The notes: generated by a model not told the origin, from the sequence alone. A stretch of DNA of 64,000 nucleotides from Fervidobacterium pennivorans DSM 9078 (GCF_000235405.2 NC_017095.1:1389501-1453500), one strand, 5' to 3'. Positions 34,531 to 42,998 are shown, counted from the stretch's first letter. Translations and numbers: made by a program.

Positions 34531-36326
34531 AGTACTTAAATATCCTTGAAGCGAGGTTGGGCAGAAAAGCAACAAGAGAGGAAATAGAAGCGTTCACGGT
34601 GATGTGGAGCGAGCATTGCGGTTATTCTCATACAAAAGGTTACATAAGGCAGTTGTCAAAAGTGGGAACTGGTGGTAATGCAGGAGTCGTTCCGCTTGAT
34701 GACTACCATTTCTTAGCGTTCAAAGTTGAAAGTCACAATCATCCAAGTGCTATTGAACCTTTTAACGGAGCAGCAACAGGCGTGGGCGGAATCATACGAG
34801 ATGTGCTCGCTATGGGCGCCAGACCTACAGCAATACTTGATTCACTGCATATGGATAAAGTAATCGACGGGATTATCGAAGGAATTTCCGACTACGGTAA
34901 TTCCATAGGCGTGCCTACCGTAGGTGGAGAGTTAAGGATTTCTGATTTTTACAAATACAACCCTCTTGTTAATGTGATGGCAGTTGGGGTTGGCAAAAAT
35001 GAACATCTCATACCTTCAAAAGCTACAAAATCTGGTCAAGTTATCGTTATCTTTGGTGGTGCTACCGGAAGGGATGGTATACATGGTGCTTCGTTTGCTT
35101 CAGAAGATTTAACAGGCGAGAAAGCTACGAAACTCTCCATCCAAGTAGGAGACCCATTTGCTGAAAAGTTACTTATAGAAGCTTTCCTGGAAATGGTTGA
35201 GAAAGGACTTGTTGAAGGTGCTCAAGACCTTGGCGCAGGAGGAGTTTTATCTGCTACAAGCGAGCTTGTTGCACGTAGTGGATTAGGTGCCATTGTGCAC
35301 CTTGAAAGGGTTCCACTCCGTGAGTCAGACATGCTTCCAATAGAAATCTTGATAAGCGAAAGCCAAGAACGAATGGCTGTGGTTACATCACCAGAAAAAG
35401 CTGAAGAAGTTCTCAAAATAGCGAAAAAACATTTGCTCTTTGGAGCTGTCGTTGCTGAAGTTACAGACAATGGTAGGTATGTGGCAAAATACCACGACCA
35501 AATTATCATAGATGTGCCGGCAAAATTATTCGAAGAATCCCCTGAAGAACCTATCCATGATTACACTCCATCGCCGTTCAAAAAGTTCCGATGGATTAGG
35601 TTCAAAGACGTGGATGCACACAACGTGTTTGAAAGATACGACTACATGGTGGGAACAGACACAATACTACCACCTGGCTTCGGTCCAGCAGTGATGAGGG
35701 TAAAGGGTTCCATTGGATATTCATTGACAATACACAGTCGTGCTGATATAGGGGCCCAGGACCCATACTGGGGAGCTTACATAACCGTTTTGGAAGCCAT
35801 TAGAAAGACCCTTTCTGCTGGTGCAAAACCGATTGCCATAACCGATGGTATAAACTACGCAGACCCCGACATCGAACCTCTTGGACTAGCAGGTCAAATG
35901 AAAGGTTTAAAAGATGCGTGCGAACAATTCAACGTACCCGTTGCTTCAGGTAACGCCTCGCTTTACAACACCTATAAAAGGAAAGGAATCCCACCAACAC
36001 TCGTCGTTGGTATGGTTGGAAAGGTAGAGAATTTAAACATCCCCAAGCCAACCAAAGGACATGTTTATGCCATTGGTTATCCTGATTTTTCAATTGAGAG
36101 AGAGGGGAAATTACAGGAAGAAATCGTAAGATTGGTAAAAAATGGTCATTTCGTTCTTTCAATGCACGACTATTCCAGAATTACAACATTTAAAACCGCT
36201 TTGTCGAAACTTGGAATGAACTTGAGAATTCAAATCCCGAGAACCGAACCTGTCCACCAAATGATTATTGTGTTTGGCGAACCAAAAACAAACTTACCTG
36301 TTCGGAAAATAGGATTTTGCTGCTAA
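34527..36326 (+). CDS. purL: Phosphoribosylformylglycinamidine synthase subunit PurL (small form)
   Basis: The synthetase subunit (599 residues) that amidates FGAR with ATP. It is the short PurL requiring PurS and PurQ. Motifs: WSEHCGYSHTKGYIRQL near residue 28, FKVESHNHPSAIEPFNGAATGVGGIIRD-like segments near 67-90, GGATGRDGIHGASFAS near 178, and GAQDLGAGGVLSATSELV near 230. ATG 34527 overlaps the purQ stop. It is the last gene of the operon; purF, purM, purN, purH and purD are not here. Confidence 0.97.
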   Translation: MKYLNILEARLGRKATREEIEAFTVMWSEHCGYSHTKGYIRQLSKVGTGGNAGVVPLDDYHFLAFKVESHNHPSAIEPFNGAATGVGGIIRDVLAMGARPTAILDSLHMDKVIDGIIEGISDYGNSIGVPTVGGELRISDFYKYNPLVNVMAVGVGKNEHLIPSKATKSGQVIVIFGGATGRDGIHGASFASEDLTGEKATKLSIQVGDPFAEKLLIEAFLEMVEKGLVEGAQDLGAGGVLSATSELVARSGLGAIVHLERVPLRESDMLPIEILISESQERMAVVTSPEKAEEVLKIAKKHLLFGAVVAEVTDNGRYVAKYHDQIIIDVPAKLFEESPEEPIHDYTPSPFKKFRWIRFKDVDAHNVFERYDYMVGTDTILPPGFGPAVMRVKGSIGYSLTIHSRADIGAQDPYWGAYITVLEAIRKTLSAGAKPIAITDGINYADPDIEPLGLAGQMKGLKDACEQFNVPVASGNASLYNTYKRKGIPPTLVVGMVGKVENLNIPKPTKGHVYAIGYPDFSIEREGKLQEEIVRLVKNGHFVLSMHDYSRITTFKTALSKLGMNLRIQIPRTEPVHQMIIVFGEPKTNLPVRKIGFCC

Positions 36327-36355
36327 TAATTTTTTCATAAAGTTTCTCAAGTTTC

Positions 36356-36383
36356 TGGCGCGAAAGCGCCATTTTTATTTTTT
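36356..36383 (+). terminator. Intrinsic terminator of the purine operon
   Basis: A 6-bp stem TGGCGC (36356-36361) / GCGCCA (36366-36371) closed by a stable GAAA tetraloop and followed by ATTTTTATTTTTTT-like T-rich sequence. It lies 30 bp after the purL stop. Confidence 0.92.
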
Positions 36384-36406
36384 TGTTTATGTCAGATCCA
36401 AATTCA

Positions 36407-36437
36407 TTGAAACTTTTTTAAAAATTCGTTGTATAAT
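36407..36437 (+). promoter_or_regulatory. Promoter of the coiled-coil protein gene
   Basis: TTGAAA (36407-36412) and a perfect TATAAT (36432-36437) with a slightly long 19-bp spacer. Transcription near 36444 leaves a 47-nt leader ending in AAAGGGGGGGAT, the ribosome site. Confidence 0.55.
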
Positions 36438-36490
36438 AGTTTTAAGTTGTACATTCCAATTTTTTCAATCTTTGAAAGGGGGGGATTTTG

Positions 36491-37567
36491 ATGAGAAGAT
36501 TAGTTACTATTTTTGCAGTTTTCGCACTAATAGCGTTCCTACAAGTTTCGATATTTGCGGAAACCAGTTCTGGACACCAACACGAAGAAGGCGAAGAGTG
36601 TGCTTGCGAACTTGCTGAAGCAAAGGATATAACCGTATCTGCAGAAGAATTGCAAACCATTGAGGAGGAACTCAGAGAACGGCTTTCAAATCTTGAAGAA
36701 ATAACAAACATGCTGTATGAACTGATTGGCAGTAAACTTAGCAGTGAAGATTTCGAGGTCTTCACTTACGAATTGAAAAACAGGCTTGCTGATATTGAAC
36801 AAGAGCTTCTGAATTTAAAGGCAACCACAGAAACAGGTCTTCCAACGATGCGTGATATGATTTACGAACTCTCTTCAAACTTGGCTTCATTGGAGAACAG
36901 ACTAACAGAATACATCAATCTAGCTGTTGCTCAAGCAAGCGAAGAAGTCAAAGCAAAAATCTTCGATGAGACCAACCAAAAAATAGCAGACATTGAAGTA
37001 ACTTTGGATATCCACGACTCAGATATCTTAAAACTTTACGACATAACCTCTACGTTAACCAATGAGATACAAAGAATCGAGGCATCCATACCTGACGTTT
37101 CCCCACTTCAGGAATCTATAGAAACTATCTCTTTGAGAGTAGGCATGCACGACCAAGACATTGTAAATATTTTCGATGCTCTGTCGACAAAAGCCAACCT
37201 ATCTGATATCGAGGAACTTTCTTCAAGGCTCCAAAATCTCGAAGAAGTTGTTAACTCTTACCAAAACTCAGATGTATCCGATAGGATATCACTTCTTGAA
37301 GAGTATGCAAATATGATTTACGACACTCTCAACACGAAGGCATCCCTTGAAGATGTTGAACAGCAGATAGCTCCTCTGAAAGAAGAAATGAACAATATTT
37401 CATCAGCTCTGCAATCCATTACCACTAAAGTCAACTCACAAGATGTAGATATCATCAAATTGTACAATTCTATCGCTCAACTCACGGAAGAACTGCAAAG
37501 ACTGGCTGGTAGGTTGTCACTAATAGAAACTATGGTTCGGGAATTGTATCAAAAATCAGGGAAATAA
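36491..37567 (+). CDS. Exported coiled-coil repeat protein with His/Cys-rich head
   Basis: I do not recognise a named family. The 358-residue product has a signal peptide (about 1-23, ending SIFA before ETSSG), then a short charged head with His29, His31, Cys37 and Cys39 (HQHEEGEECAC), then almost continuous heptad coiled coil. Within it a motif of the form hhxLYDxhST recurs with Tyr/Phe at about 76, 125, 183, 228, 277 and 325, so the repeat is near 48 residues (one gap is 58). There is no C-terminal membrane anchor or SLH domain, unlike the Thermotoga toga rod protein Omp-alpha. ATG 36491 is chosen over TTG 36488 by spacing. A periplasmic or sheath rod is plausible. Confidence 0.8.
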   Translation: MRRLVTIFAVFALIAFLQVSIFAETSSGHQHEEGEECACELAEAKDITVSAEELQTIEEELRERLSNLEEITNMLYELIGSKLSSEDFEVFTYELKNRLADIEQELLNLKATTETGLPTMRDMIYELSSNLASLENRLTEYINLAVAQASEEVKAKIFDETNQKIADIEVTLDIHDSDILKLYDITSTLTNEIQRIEASIPDVSPLQESIETISLRVGMHDQDIVNIFDALSTKANLSDIEELSSRLQNLEEVVNSYQNSDVSDRISLLEEYANMIYDTLNTKASLEDVEQQIAPLKEEMNNISSALQSITTKVNSQDVDIIKLYNSIAQLTEELQRLAGRLSLIETMVRELYQKSGK

Positions 37568-37582
37568 ATTAACAATCAAAGA

Positions 37583-37618
37583 AACAACAAAAGCCCAGGA
37601 TTTCCCGGGCTTTTGTTA
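37583..37618. terminator. Intrinsic terminator after the coiled-coil gene
   Basis: A long stem with AACAAAAGCCC pairing with GGGCTTTTGTT around a short loop that contains GGATTTCCC. It is A/T flanked on both sides and may also stop transcription of the convergent tRNA gene. Confidence 0.85.
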
Positions 37619-37641
37619 GCTTAAAGATTTTTCCTAACAAC

Positions 37642-37718
37642 TGGTCTGGGCGGTGGGACTTGAACCCACGACCACCAGATCCCGATTCTGGCGTTCTAGC
37701 CATCTGAACTACGCCCAG
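37642..37718 (-). tRNA. tRNA-Pro (anticodon CGG)
   Basis: On the minus strand, 77 nt fold into a full cloverleaf: acceptor CTGGGCG / CGCCCAG, anticodon stem CCAGA / TCTGG with the seven-base loop ATCGGGA giving anticodon CGG (reads CCG proline), T stem GTGGG / CCCAC around TTCAAGT, then A73 and an encoded CCA (37644-37642). It has its own promoter upstream. Confidence 0.95.
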
Positions 37719-37751
37719 ATTATCCCCCAAGATGCTTCAAGTTCGCCGTTT

Positions 37752-37780
37752 ATTTTATCACATATAACGAAATTTATCAA
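37752..37780 (-). promoter_or_regulatory. Promoter of tRNA-Pro
   Basis: Minus strand TTGATA (37780-37775), a 17-bp spacer and TAAAAT (37757-37752), about 34 bp before the tRNA 5' end. A good consensus match for a stable RNA gene. Confidence 0.7.
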
Positions 37781-37812
37781 GATTTTTTGAGAGTCATGTT
37801 TTAAAAACTCAT

Positions 37813-38060
37813 TCAGCTTTTTTTATTTTCATTAATCTCCTCCAACAGGTGTTTTATTTCTTCACCACTTTCTCTAAGTATTTCCAACAAAAGTAGACCC
37901 TGCATCAATCCATTTCTTCTATAAATAGTGAACAAGGCAAACCTTTTAAACCCTCTATATGCATTTCAAGAATCTGAAATACGATCTCATCATCTTTCTT
38001 AAGCTCCGACACTATTTCTTCAACTCTGTTCTCATAAATACTTCGCTGGATATTACGGTA
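37813..38060 (-). pseudogene. Remnant of an unidentified protein gene, frameshifted
   Basis: On the minus strand two overlapping frames join into one plausible helical C-terminus. The first (38060 to 37905) reads through RSIYENRVEEIVSELKKDDE and IVFQILEMH; the second (37965 to 37813) reads KRFALFTIYRRNG, then LLLLEILRESGEEIKHLLEE and a stop. The shift lies near a TTTAAAAGG run around 37945, and an in-frame TAA at 38061-38063 ends the upstream reading. There is no start codon with a ribosome site. The amphipathic, charged sequence looks genuinely coding, so this is probably a decayed gene; the family is unknown. Confidence 0.45.
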
Positions 38061-38167
38061 TTACGGATATTCAACACAGAGACGTATATTATGTAAATCC
38101 ACGACACGTTACAACTGTCGCTAACGGTATCATCGTTACAATTAAAAGTTTTGTTACTTTTTTCTAA
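38003..38167 (+). pseudogene. Possible C-terminal fragment of another lost gene
   Basis: An open plus-strand frame without a start codon ends at TAA 38165-38167 and encodes GYYGITDIQHRDVYYVNPRH followed by a VTTVANGIIVTIKSF strand-like end. Tyr/Val composition fits a beta-rich protein tail. It overlaps the minus-strand remnant at its left end. I cannot assign a family. The rest of the 706-bp stretch between the tRNA (37718) and the gene at 38425 shows only the two promoters listed. Confidence 0.3.
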
Positions 38168-38295
38168 TGAGCTCACTCAATTTCACATGTCTTTCACCAC
38201 TATTGTGAAAGGTTTTAAGCATTGTTTATAATTGTATCACACTTTCTATTCTCGCAAAAATTTTATGTGGATTTTCGATAATTTTTGTTCCAAAA

Positions 38296-38324
38296 TTGCA
38301 TCTCAAAGGTTTACATGATATAAT
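38296..38324 (+). promoter_or_regulatory. Promoter of the HD-GYP response regulator
   Basis: TTGCAT (38296-38301), a 17-bp spacer and TATAAT (38319-38324) preceded by TGA as extended -10. The mRNA leader would be about 94 nt, ending in TTGGAGGCGTTAAT. I saw no riboswitch consensus in the leader. Confidence 0.65.
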
Positions 38325-38424
38325 ATGTTTGTAAAGATACCATTTATTCCTTGTGAAATCTTTTGAAGCACGATAAGACTTTCTTTATAAGCCGCCAACA
38401 AGTATCACTCTTGGAGGCGTTAAT

Positions 38425-39783
38425 ATGGAGAAAGCAAAAGTTATGATAGTTGATGATTCCAAGACAGTCCATGCAGAACTCTCATCGATTTTGAGCGAAA
38501 TCAATTTGGATGGTAAAAGTTTAGATATTGAACACACTTACGGGTATGAGGAATTCAAGAAAATCTTTGTCCCCGAGAAATACGCACTTGTGATAACCGA
38601 TTTAGTTATGGAAACTGATGATGCGGGAATTAAGGTTATAAACCACATCAGGCATACGTGTAACGATAAAAAAACGAGGATAATCCTGATGACCGCCAAT
38701 CCTGAGAAAGTTCCAAATGACTTGCTCACAAGAGACTACGATATAAACGCCTATATAGAGAAGAAAAACCTTTCACCATTCTTAACAAAGCTCACAGTTT
38801 TGTCAATGCTTAAAACCTACCAAGATATAGCCTCTCTTGAACAAGCAATTGTCACCTTAGAAAATGTTGCAGCGAACGCTTCCGAAATGAGCCTTGCAGA
38901 ATTGCTTATAAATACCTTTTTCCAGGTGCGCACGTTTCTATCCTTAAAAAGACCGGACATTAAACTCAACGGTGAAATTTTCGTGAACGACGAAAGAATT
39001 TTTCCACCAAAGTTCATAAACAGGGAACATTTGGAATACAGATATGATTTTCACATCAAGGTTGAGGAGAACACTATTCTCTTTTTGCTCTATTCCTCAA
39101 AAGAACTGAACTCACTTGAAACATCATACGTAAGAAGCCTTTTGAAAAACCTTCGAAGGTCCCTTGTTTCAACAAAATATCCAGATGTGGAGGAAGAATT
39201 TATTATTATGCTTTCTAAAGTTGTTGAGGCCAAATCGGAAGAAACCGGGGACCATGTGAATCGGGTTGCCGAACTATCTTATCGTTTGGCAGAATACCTC
39301 GGTTTTAGCTCCAGTGATGCGAAACTAATCAAAAAAGCCTCCGCATTGCACGACATTGGAAAAGTTGGTGTGCCTGATTACATATTAAATAAACCTGGGA
39401 AACTCGATGATAAGGAATTTTCAATTATAAAGGAACATAGCTTGATTGGTTTCGAAATTCTCAGAGACTCAACTTTGGATGTTTTTGAGATAGGTGCGGT
39501 CGTTGCTTTGGAACACCACGAAAGGTGGGATGGAACTGGTTATCCCTATGGACTTCAAGGCGAAGAGATAGCGATAGAGGCAAGAATAGTTCAAGTTGCC
39601 GATGTTTTTGAAGCTTTAACGCACGATAGGTGCTATCGTCCCGCATGGCCAATTGAAAAAGCTGTTGAATACATGAACGATATGAAGGCACGGCAATTCG
39701 ACCCAATGGTGATTGATGCGTTCAACAAACACTTGGAAGACATGATTGCTATAGTAAAATCCCATTACAGAGAAGAGGTTTGA
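38425..39783 (+). CDS. Response regulator with HD-GYP cyclic-di-GMP phosphodiesterase domain
   Basis: A 452-residue signalling protein. The receiver domain (about 1-125) has the acidic pair Asp10-Asp11 and phospho-acceptor Asp59 (VITDLVM). A middle part (about 130-265) looks like the DUF3369 linker seen in this architecture. The HD-GYP domain (about 268-440) has ALHDIGKVGVPDYILNKPGKL near 308, EHS, and HHERWDGTGYPYGLQGEEI near 362, so the metal residues and GYP are intact and it should hydrolyse c-di-GMP. No histidine kinase is next to it. It would oppose the two GGDEF enzymes at 4.5 and 13.6 kb. Confidence 0.93.
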   Translation: MEKAKVMIVDDSKTVHAELSSILSEINLDGKSLDIEHTYGYEEFKKIFVPEKYALVITDLVMETDDAGIKVINHIRHTCNDKKTRIILMTANPEKVPNDLLTRDYDINAYIEKKNLSPFLTKLTVLSMLKTYQDIASLEQAIVTLENVAANASEMSLAELLINTFFQVRTFLSLKRPDIKLNGEIFVNDERIFPPKFINREHLEYRYDFHIKVEENTILFLLYSSKELNSLETSYVRSLLKNLRRSLVSTKYPDVEEEFIIMLSKVVEAKSEETGDHVNRVAELSYRLAEYLGFSSSDAKLIKKASALHDIGKVGVPDYILNKPGKLDDKEFSIIKEHSLIGFEILRDSTLDVFEIGAVVALEHHERWDGTGYPYGLQGEEIAIEARIVQVADVFEALTHDRCYRPAWPIEKAVEYMNDMKARQFDPMVIDAFNKHLEDMIAIVKSHYREEV

Positions 39784-39797
39784 GGATTTTTAAAATC

Positions 39798-40832
39798 TTA
39801 CGGTTTTTTCTCTAAGAAATTCTGGATGTTTTTTATTGCTCTTGCAAAATCTTCCGGCAGTCTTGCTATGAATTTTACGCGTTCTCCTGTTCTTGGATGG
39901 AAAAATGAAAGGCTGAGCGCATGGAGCATCTGTCTGTGGATGTCGAATTTTTCATCTTCTTTAGCTTTTCCGTAAACCTCATCACCCATAAGAGGATGAC
40001 CAAGGTATTTCATGTGAACCCTAATCTGATGTGTTCTCCCTGTTTTGGGCCACGCAAAAACTAAGGAAGCCAAGTTTCCAAACTTTCTTATGACTTTGTA
40101 GTGTGTGAGTGCCGGTTTGCCATATGCACTCTGAGTTACAGTCATTTTAACTCTGAGCACAGGATTTCTGGCAATACTTACATTGATATCTCCTTCGTTT
40201 TTTTCAGGAACACCTTTAACTAAGCACACATACAGTTTTTCTGTGACCCTATCTTTGAACTGTTTGGTAAGCGATTGGTGTGCTAAGTCATTTTTCGCAA
40301 TTACCATTACACCACTTGTATCTTTATCAAGCCTGTGGACAATGCCAGGTCTCAGCACCCCACCAACACCTTGTAAATCTTTACAGTGATACAAGACCGC
40401 ATTGACGATGGTTCCCGAAGTGTGGGATGGAATGGGATGGGTTATTATACCAGGTTGTTTGTTGATTACCAGTATATCGCGGTCTTCATATATTATGTCT
40501 AGTGGTATATTTTCAGGCAGGATTTCGGGGACCTGAGGTTTCTGAGGAACCATCAAGGTAATTATATCCCCAGACTTCACCTTGTAACTCGGCTTCTTCA
40601 AAATTCCATTCACCAGAACCTCGCCATTCTTTATCGCTTTCTGGATGAATGTTCTTGAAATCCAATCTGGAGTCTTCTCCATGACGAATTTGTCCAGACG
40701 CCAGCCATCTTCCCTGTTCGTTACCTGTATATCCATTTTTTCCAGTTGAGGGGTCGCTGGTTCCAATTCCTCCATCTCTTCTATCTCTTCCATCTCTTCC
40801 ATATTCTCGAAATCTTTCATAAATTCTCTCAT
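39798..40832 (-). CDS. RluA/RluD family 23S rRNA pseudouridine synthase
   Basis: Isomerises uridine to pseudouridine, probably in 23S rRNA (RluD-like sites). The 344-residue protein has an S4 RNA-binding domain (RLDKFVMEKTPDWISRTFIQKAIKNG, split over about 44-70) and the catalytic HRLDKDTSGVMVIAK with the active Asp, followed by GRTHQIRVHMKYLGHP. Compared with family members it has an acidic Glu/Met-rich extension of about 32 residues before MDIQVTN, encoded by a 9-bp repeat. ATG 40832 has AGAAGGGAATAT upstream; ATG 40736 would remove the extension but has only GGA. The first 320 bp overlap the lspA frame. Confidence 0.88.
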   Translation of the reverse strand: MREFMKDFENMEEMEEIEEMEELEPATPQLEKMDIQVTNREDGWRLDKFVMEKTPDWISRTFIQKAIKNGEVLVNGILKKPSYKVKSGDIITLMVPQKPQVPEILPENIPLDIIYEDRDILVINKQPGIITHPIPSHTSGTIVNAVLYHCKDLQGVGGVLRPGIVHRLDKDTSGVMVIAKNDLAHQSLTKQFKDRVTEKLYVCLVKGVPEKNEGDINVSIARNPVLRVKMTVTQSAYGKPALTHYKVIRKFGNLASLVFAWPKTGRTHQIRVHMKYLGHPLMGDEVYGKAKEDEKFDIHRQMLHALSLSFFHPRTGERVKFIARLPEDFARAIKNIQNFLEKKP

Positions 40833-41316
40833 ATATTCCCTTCTTTTCCCTCCGGTTGTCGATATCTTTATCACTTCCCATTTGTTTCTTGGCTTTTAAC
40901 TCGGTGATAAGCATTTGAATTATAATCCCTATGCTACCGATGAATATAAAGATATCTGCAACGTTTATTATTGTCGGCCAGTAGTTGAACGTAAAGAAAT
41001 CAACAACATAACCGTACCTTATACGGTCAACTAAGTTTCCTAATGCACCACCGACTATAAAGCCGATAAACATTTCCGTCATCCTGCTAACTTTGAACAA
41101 CAACGGCACCAGAGAAATAGTAACAATAATAAGTAAGGTGAGGTAAATAACCGCTTCTTTGACTCCCGGAAATAGTCCAAAAGCGATTCCTCTGTTGGTT
41201 GCATAGGTGAAATGGAAGACACCAAATACGGTCTTTATCTCTCCAAAACGAAGATATAACGTTGCTAAATGTTTGGTAATTTGGTCTAACGTGACTGAAA
41301 GAACTATCCAGAACAT
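40513..41316 (-). CDS. lspA: Lipoprotein signal peptidase LspA with long out-of-frame tail over rluA
   Basis: Removes signal peptides from prolipoproteins in the inner membrane, consistent with the several lipoproteins here. Residues 1-140 are the whole enzyme: VTLDQITK, NRGIAFGLF, GGALGNLVDR with catalytic Asp97, and INVADIFIFIG with Asp121, plus four membrane helices. LspA proteins usually end about residue 150-170, but this frame stays open to 267. Residues after about 162 are a second reading of rluA DNA and are Arg/Asp/Gly-rich (YGRDGRDRRDGG), without a known domain. Whether the tail is made is unknown. ATG 41316 overlaps no neighbour. Confidence 0.88.
   Translation of the reverse strand: MFWIVLSVTLDQITKHLATLYLRFGEIKTVFGVFHFTYATNRGIAFGLFPGVKEAVIYLTLLIIVTISLVPLLFKVSRMTEMFIGFIVGGALGNLVDRIRYGYVVDFFTFNYWPTIINVADIFIFIGSIGIIIQMLITELKAKKQMGSDKDIDNRREKKGIYERIYERFREYGRDGRDRRDGGIGTSDPSTGKNGYTGNEQGRWLASGQIRHGEDSRLDFKNIHPESDKEWRGSGEWNFEEAELQGEVWGYNYLDGSSETSGPRNPA
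40767..40802 (-). repeat. Four tandem 9-bp units in the lspA/rluA overlap
   Basis: Minus strand units ATGGAAGAG, ATGGAAGAG, ATAGAAGAG, ATGGAGGAA encode (Met/Ile-Glu-Glu)x4 in rluA and Arg/Asp-rich residues in the lspA frame. The repeat suggests slippage-driven growth. Confidence 0.75.
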
Positions 41317-41337
41317 CTTATCATTCCTTATTCGTCT

Positions 41338-42192
41338 TTACTTAACTTTCTTGTAGATAAACGGCGAAGCAACTTCTAGTCCAAGGTTTCTGTAATTGAA
41401 TATTCTTTCCGTGTTTCCTACAAAGAGTAACCCACCAACCCTTAGACTTTCTGCGAACTTTTTGTAAAGCTGTTCTTTTGCCTCCATCTCAAAGTAGATA
41501 ACAACATTCCGGCACAATATCAAGTCAAAGCCTTTTTCAAACGGGTCTTGCAATAGGTTGTGCCTTTTAAATTGAACACGGGCTTTAACATTTGGCTTTA
41601 CTATGTATTTTCCATCTCGAACTATAAAGTATTTTTGGATGTATTCTGGTGGTGTATTAACCATTGAGCGCTCTTCATACTCACCTATCTGTGCCCTTGT
41701 GAGCACGCCAATATCGATATCGGTAGCTAAAATTTTAGCTGTTAGAGGTGCTTTGAGCTCTTCAAGTAGTATCGCTAACGAGTATGGCTCTTCTCCCGAA
41801 GAACACCCAGCACTCCAAGCTTTAAACCTTGGCCCACTTTCTTGAAGAAGTTGCGGGAGAAATACCTTTTTGAGTTCTTCCCATTTTTCCGGGTTTCTGA
41901 AGAACTCTGTGACATTGATAGTGAGCTTATCTAAAAACTCATCACGTTTTTTGTTGTCTTTTGAGATTAGGTCAAAGTATTCTTTATAGCTCTTGCAGTT
42001 ATGTTTTCTTATAAGCATCTCTATGCGTCTTTTCATCCTTTCCGGTTTGTATCCAGAAAGGTCCAATCCCATTGTCTCTTTTATTTTTTCAACAAACCAC
42101 TCGAATTGGTCCCAAGGAAGTTCTTGAATTTCACCAGATTGGAAATTCGAAATCCAAGCGAACTTCTTTTCCTTGAAGTCGTCCAACGACAT
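41338..42192 (-). CDS. cheR: Chemotaxis protein methyltransferase CheR
   Basis: Methylates glutamates of chemoreceptors using S-adenosylmethionine. The 284-residue protein has an N-terminal helical domain (about 20-80), then the SAM-binding fold with [20 protein letters not shown] near residue 117, ATDID near 150, and the [13 protein letters not shown] segment near 224 followed by [13 protein letters not shown] 42192 is preceded by GTGGGTGAGTT; the GTG at 42201 lies in that site. The gene is not next to other che genes; its first 62 bp overlap the upstream envelope gene. Confidence 0.95.
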   Translation of the reverse strand: MSLDDFKEKKFAWISNFQSGEIQELPWDQFEWFVEKIKETMGLDLSGYKPERMKRRIEMLIRKHNCKSYKEYFDLISKDNKKRDEFLDKLTINVTEFFRNPEKWEELKKVFLPQLLQESGPRFKAWSAGCSSGEEPYSLAILLEELKAPLTAKILATDIDIGVLTRAQIGEYEERSMVNTPPEYIQKYFIVRDGKYIVKPNVKARVQFKRHNLLQDPFEKGFDLILCRNVVIYFEMEAKEQLYKKFAESLRVGGLLFVGNTERIFNYRNLGLEVASPFIYKKVK

Positions 42193-42943
42193 ATAACTCA
42201 CCCACTTTGAAGGTAATTTTACTTGTTATAGTCCTCTGTCCATCTACTTCATCGTTTATCAAATTGATTTCTAAATTATCAGTCTTAAGAGTAAAACCAG
42301 ACTTTGATGAAAGGCTACCATTTTCATAAAAAACAAGTGAGTACATAATGAACGAGTTGTCACTCAGTAAAAGTCCAAAACCTGTCTTCTGACCAACAAA
42401 TAAGTAGACCTTGTTGCCGGCTCCAACAGTAATTCCGTTTGGTGAGCTCTCAAAAAATATGTTTACACCATACATCTTCAACGTTAGATTGATATGGGAT
42501 ACGTCACTGAGGATTGAAAAATAGTCGTTCTTGTGTATATATCCATTTGAGAAATACCCCGTGTTAACCCACGTTGCATACCAACTCTTTTTAGCTGGAT
42601 TGGTAAATGTTGTAAATGGAATGTCGGTGTTCAATTCTGAATAGGTTACTCTGTATGGTTCATTTATAAACTCAAAATACTCAAATGCATTGGCAAAGTT
42701 AGGAGTGATTTTTAGAAAACCTTGATTCTGTGCAACTTCAACATCGACCTTGAGTTTGGTTTTGAATTTCCAAAATGAAAAATCGTATCGCGCTGTTAGT
42801 TTGTATGAAGTATCAAAAGGAGAGACACCAAAAAAGAGCGTCTCTCCCATTAAGAATGTATTGATGGCGAGAATAAAAATAGTTACGATTAGTAGATTGA
42901 GCCTAACCGTTGGAGCTTTATTCTCCAATGTTTTCAGCTCCAT
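42131..42943 (-). CDS. Predicted envelope protein of unknown function
   Basis: No family is recognised in this 270-residue protein. A hydrophobic segment ([18 protein letters not shown], about 15-33) is a signal peptide or anchor, followed by beta-rich sequence with alternating aromatic and polar residues, as in soluble beta-sandwich or barrel proteins. ATG 42943 is used; a TTG at 42949 is an alternative, and neither has a strong ribosome site. The end of the gene runs 62 bp into cheR in another frame. It follows the yebC-like gene by 55 bp and may share its transcript. Confidence 0.6.
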   Translation of the reverse strand: MELKTLENKAPTVRLNLLIVTIFILAINTFLMGETLFFGVSPFDTSYKLTARYDFSFWKFKTKLKVDVEVAQNQGFLKITPNFANAFEYFEFINEPYRVTYSELNTDIPFTTFTNPAKKSWYATWVNTGYFSNGYIHKNDYFSILSDVSHINLTLKMYGVNIFFESSPNGITVGAGNKVYLFVGQKTGFGLLLSDNSFIMYSLVFYENGSLSSKSGFTLKTDNLEINLINDEVDGQRTITSKITFKVGELYVVGRLQGKEVRLDFEFPIW

Positions 42944-42998
42944 TCTCAAGATTTATACTTTCTGGCAAACCAATACAAACATCGAGCTTATCAACTAC

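Noticed and set aside
37642..38290. Integrated element using tRNA-Pro as attachment site
   Set aside because: No integrase, no repeat of the tRNA 3' end and no intact cargo; the remnants are on the 5' side of the tRNA.
38331..38424. c-di-GMP or other riboswitch in the 94-nt leader of the HD-GYP gene
   Set aside because: No GEMM-like consensus or paired expression platform was visible.
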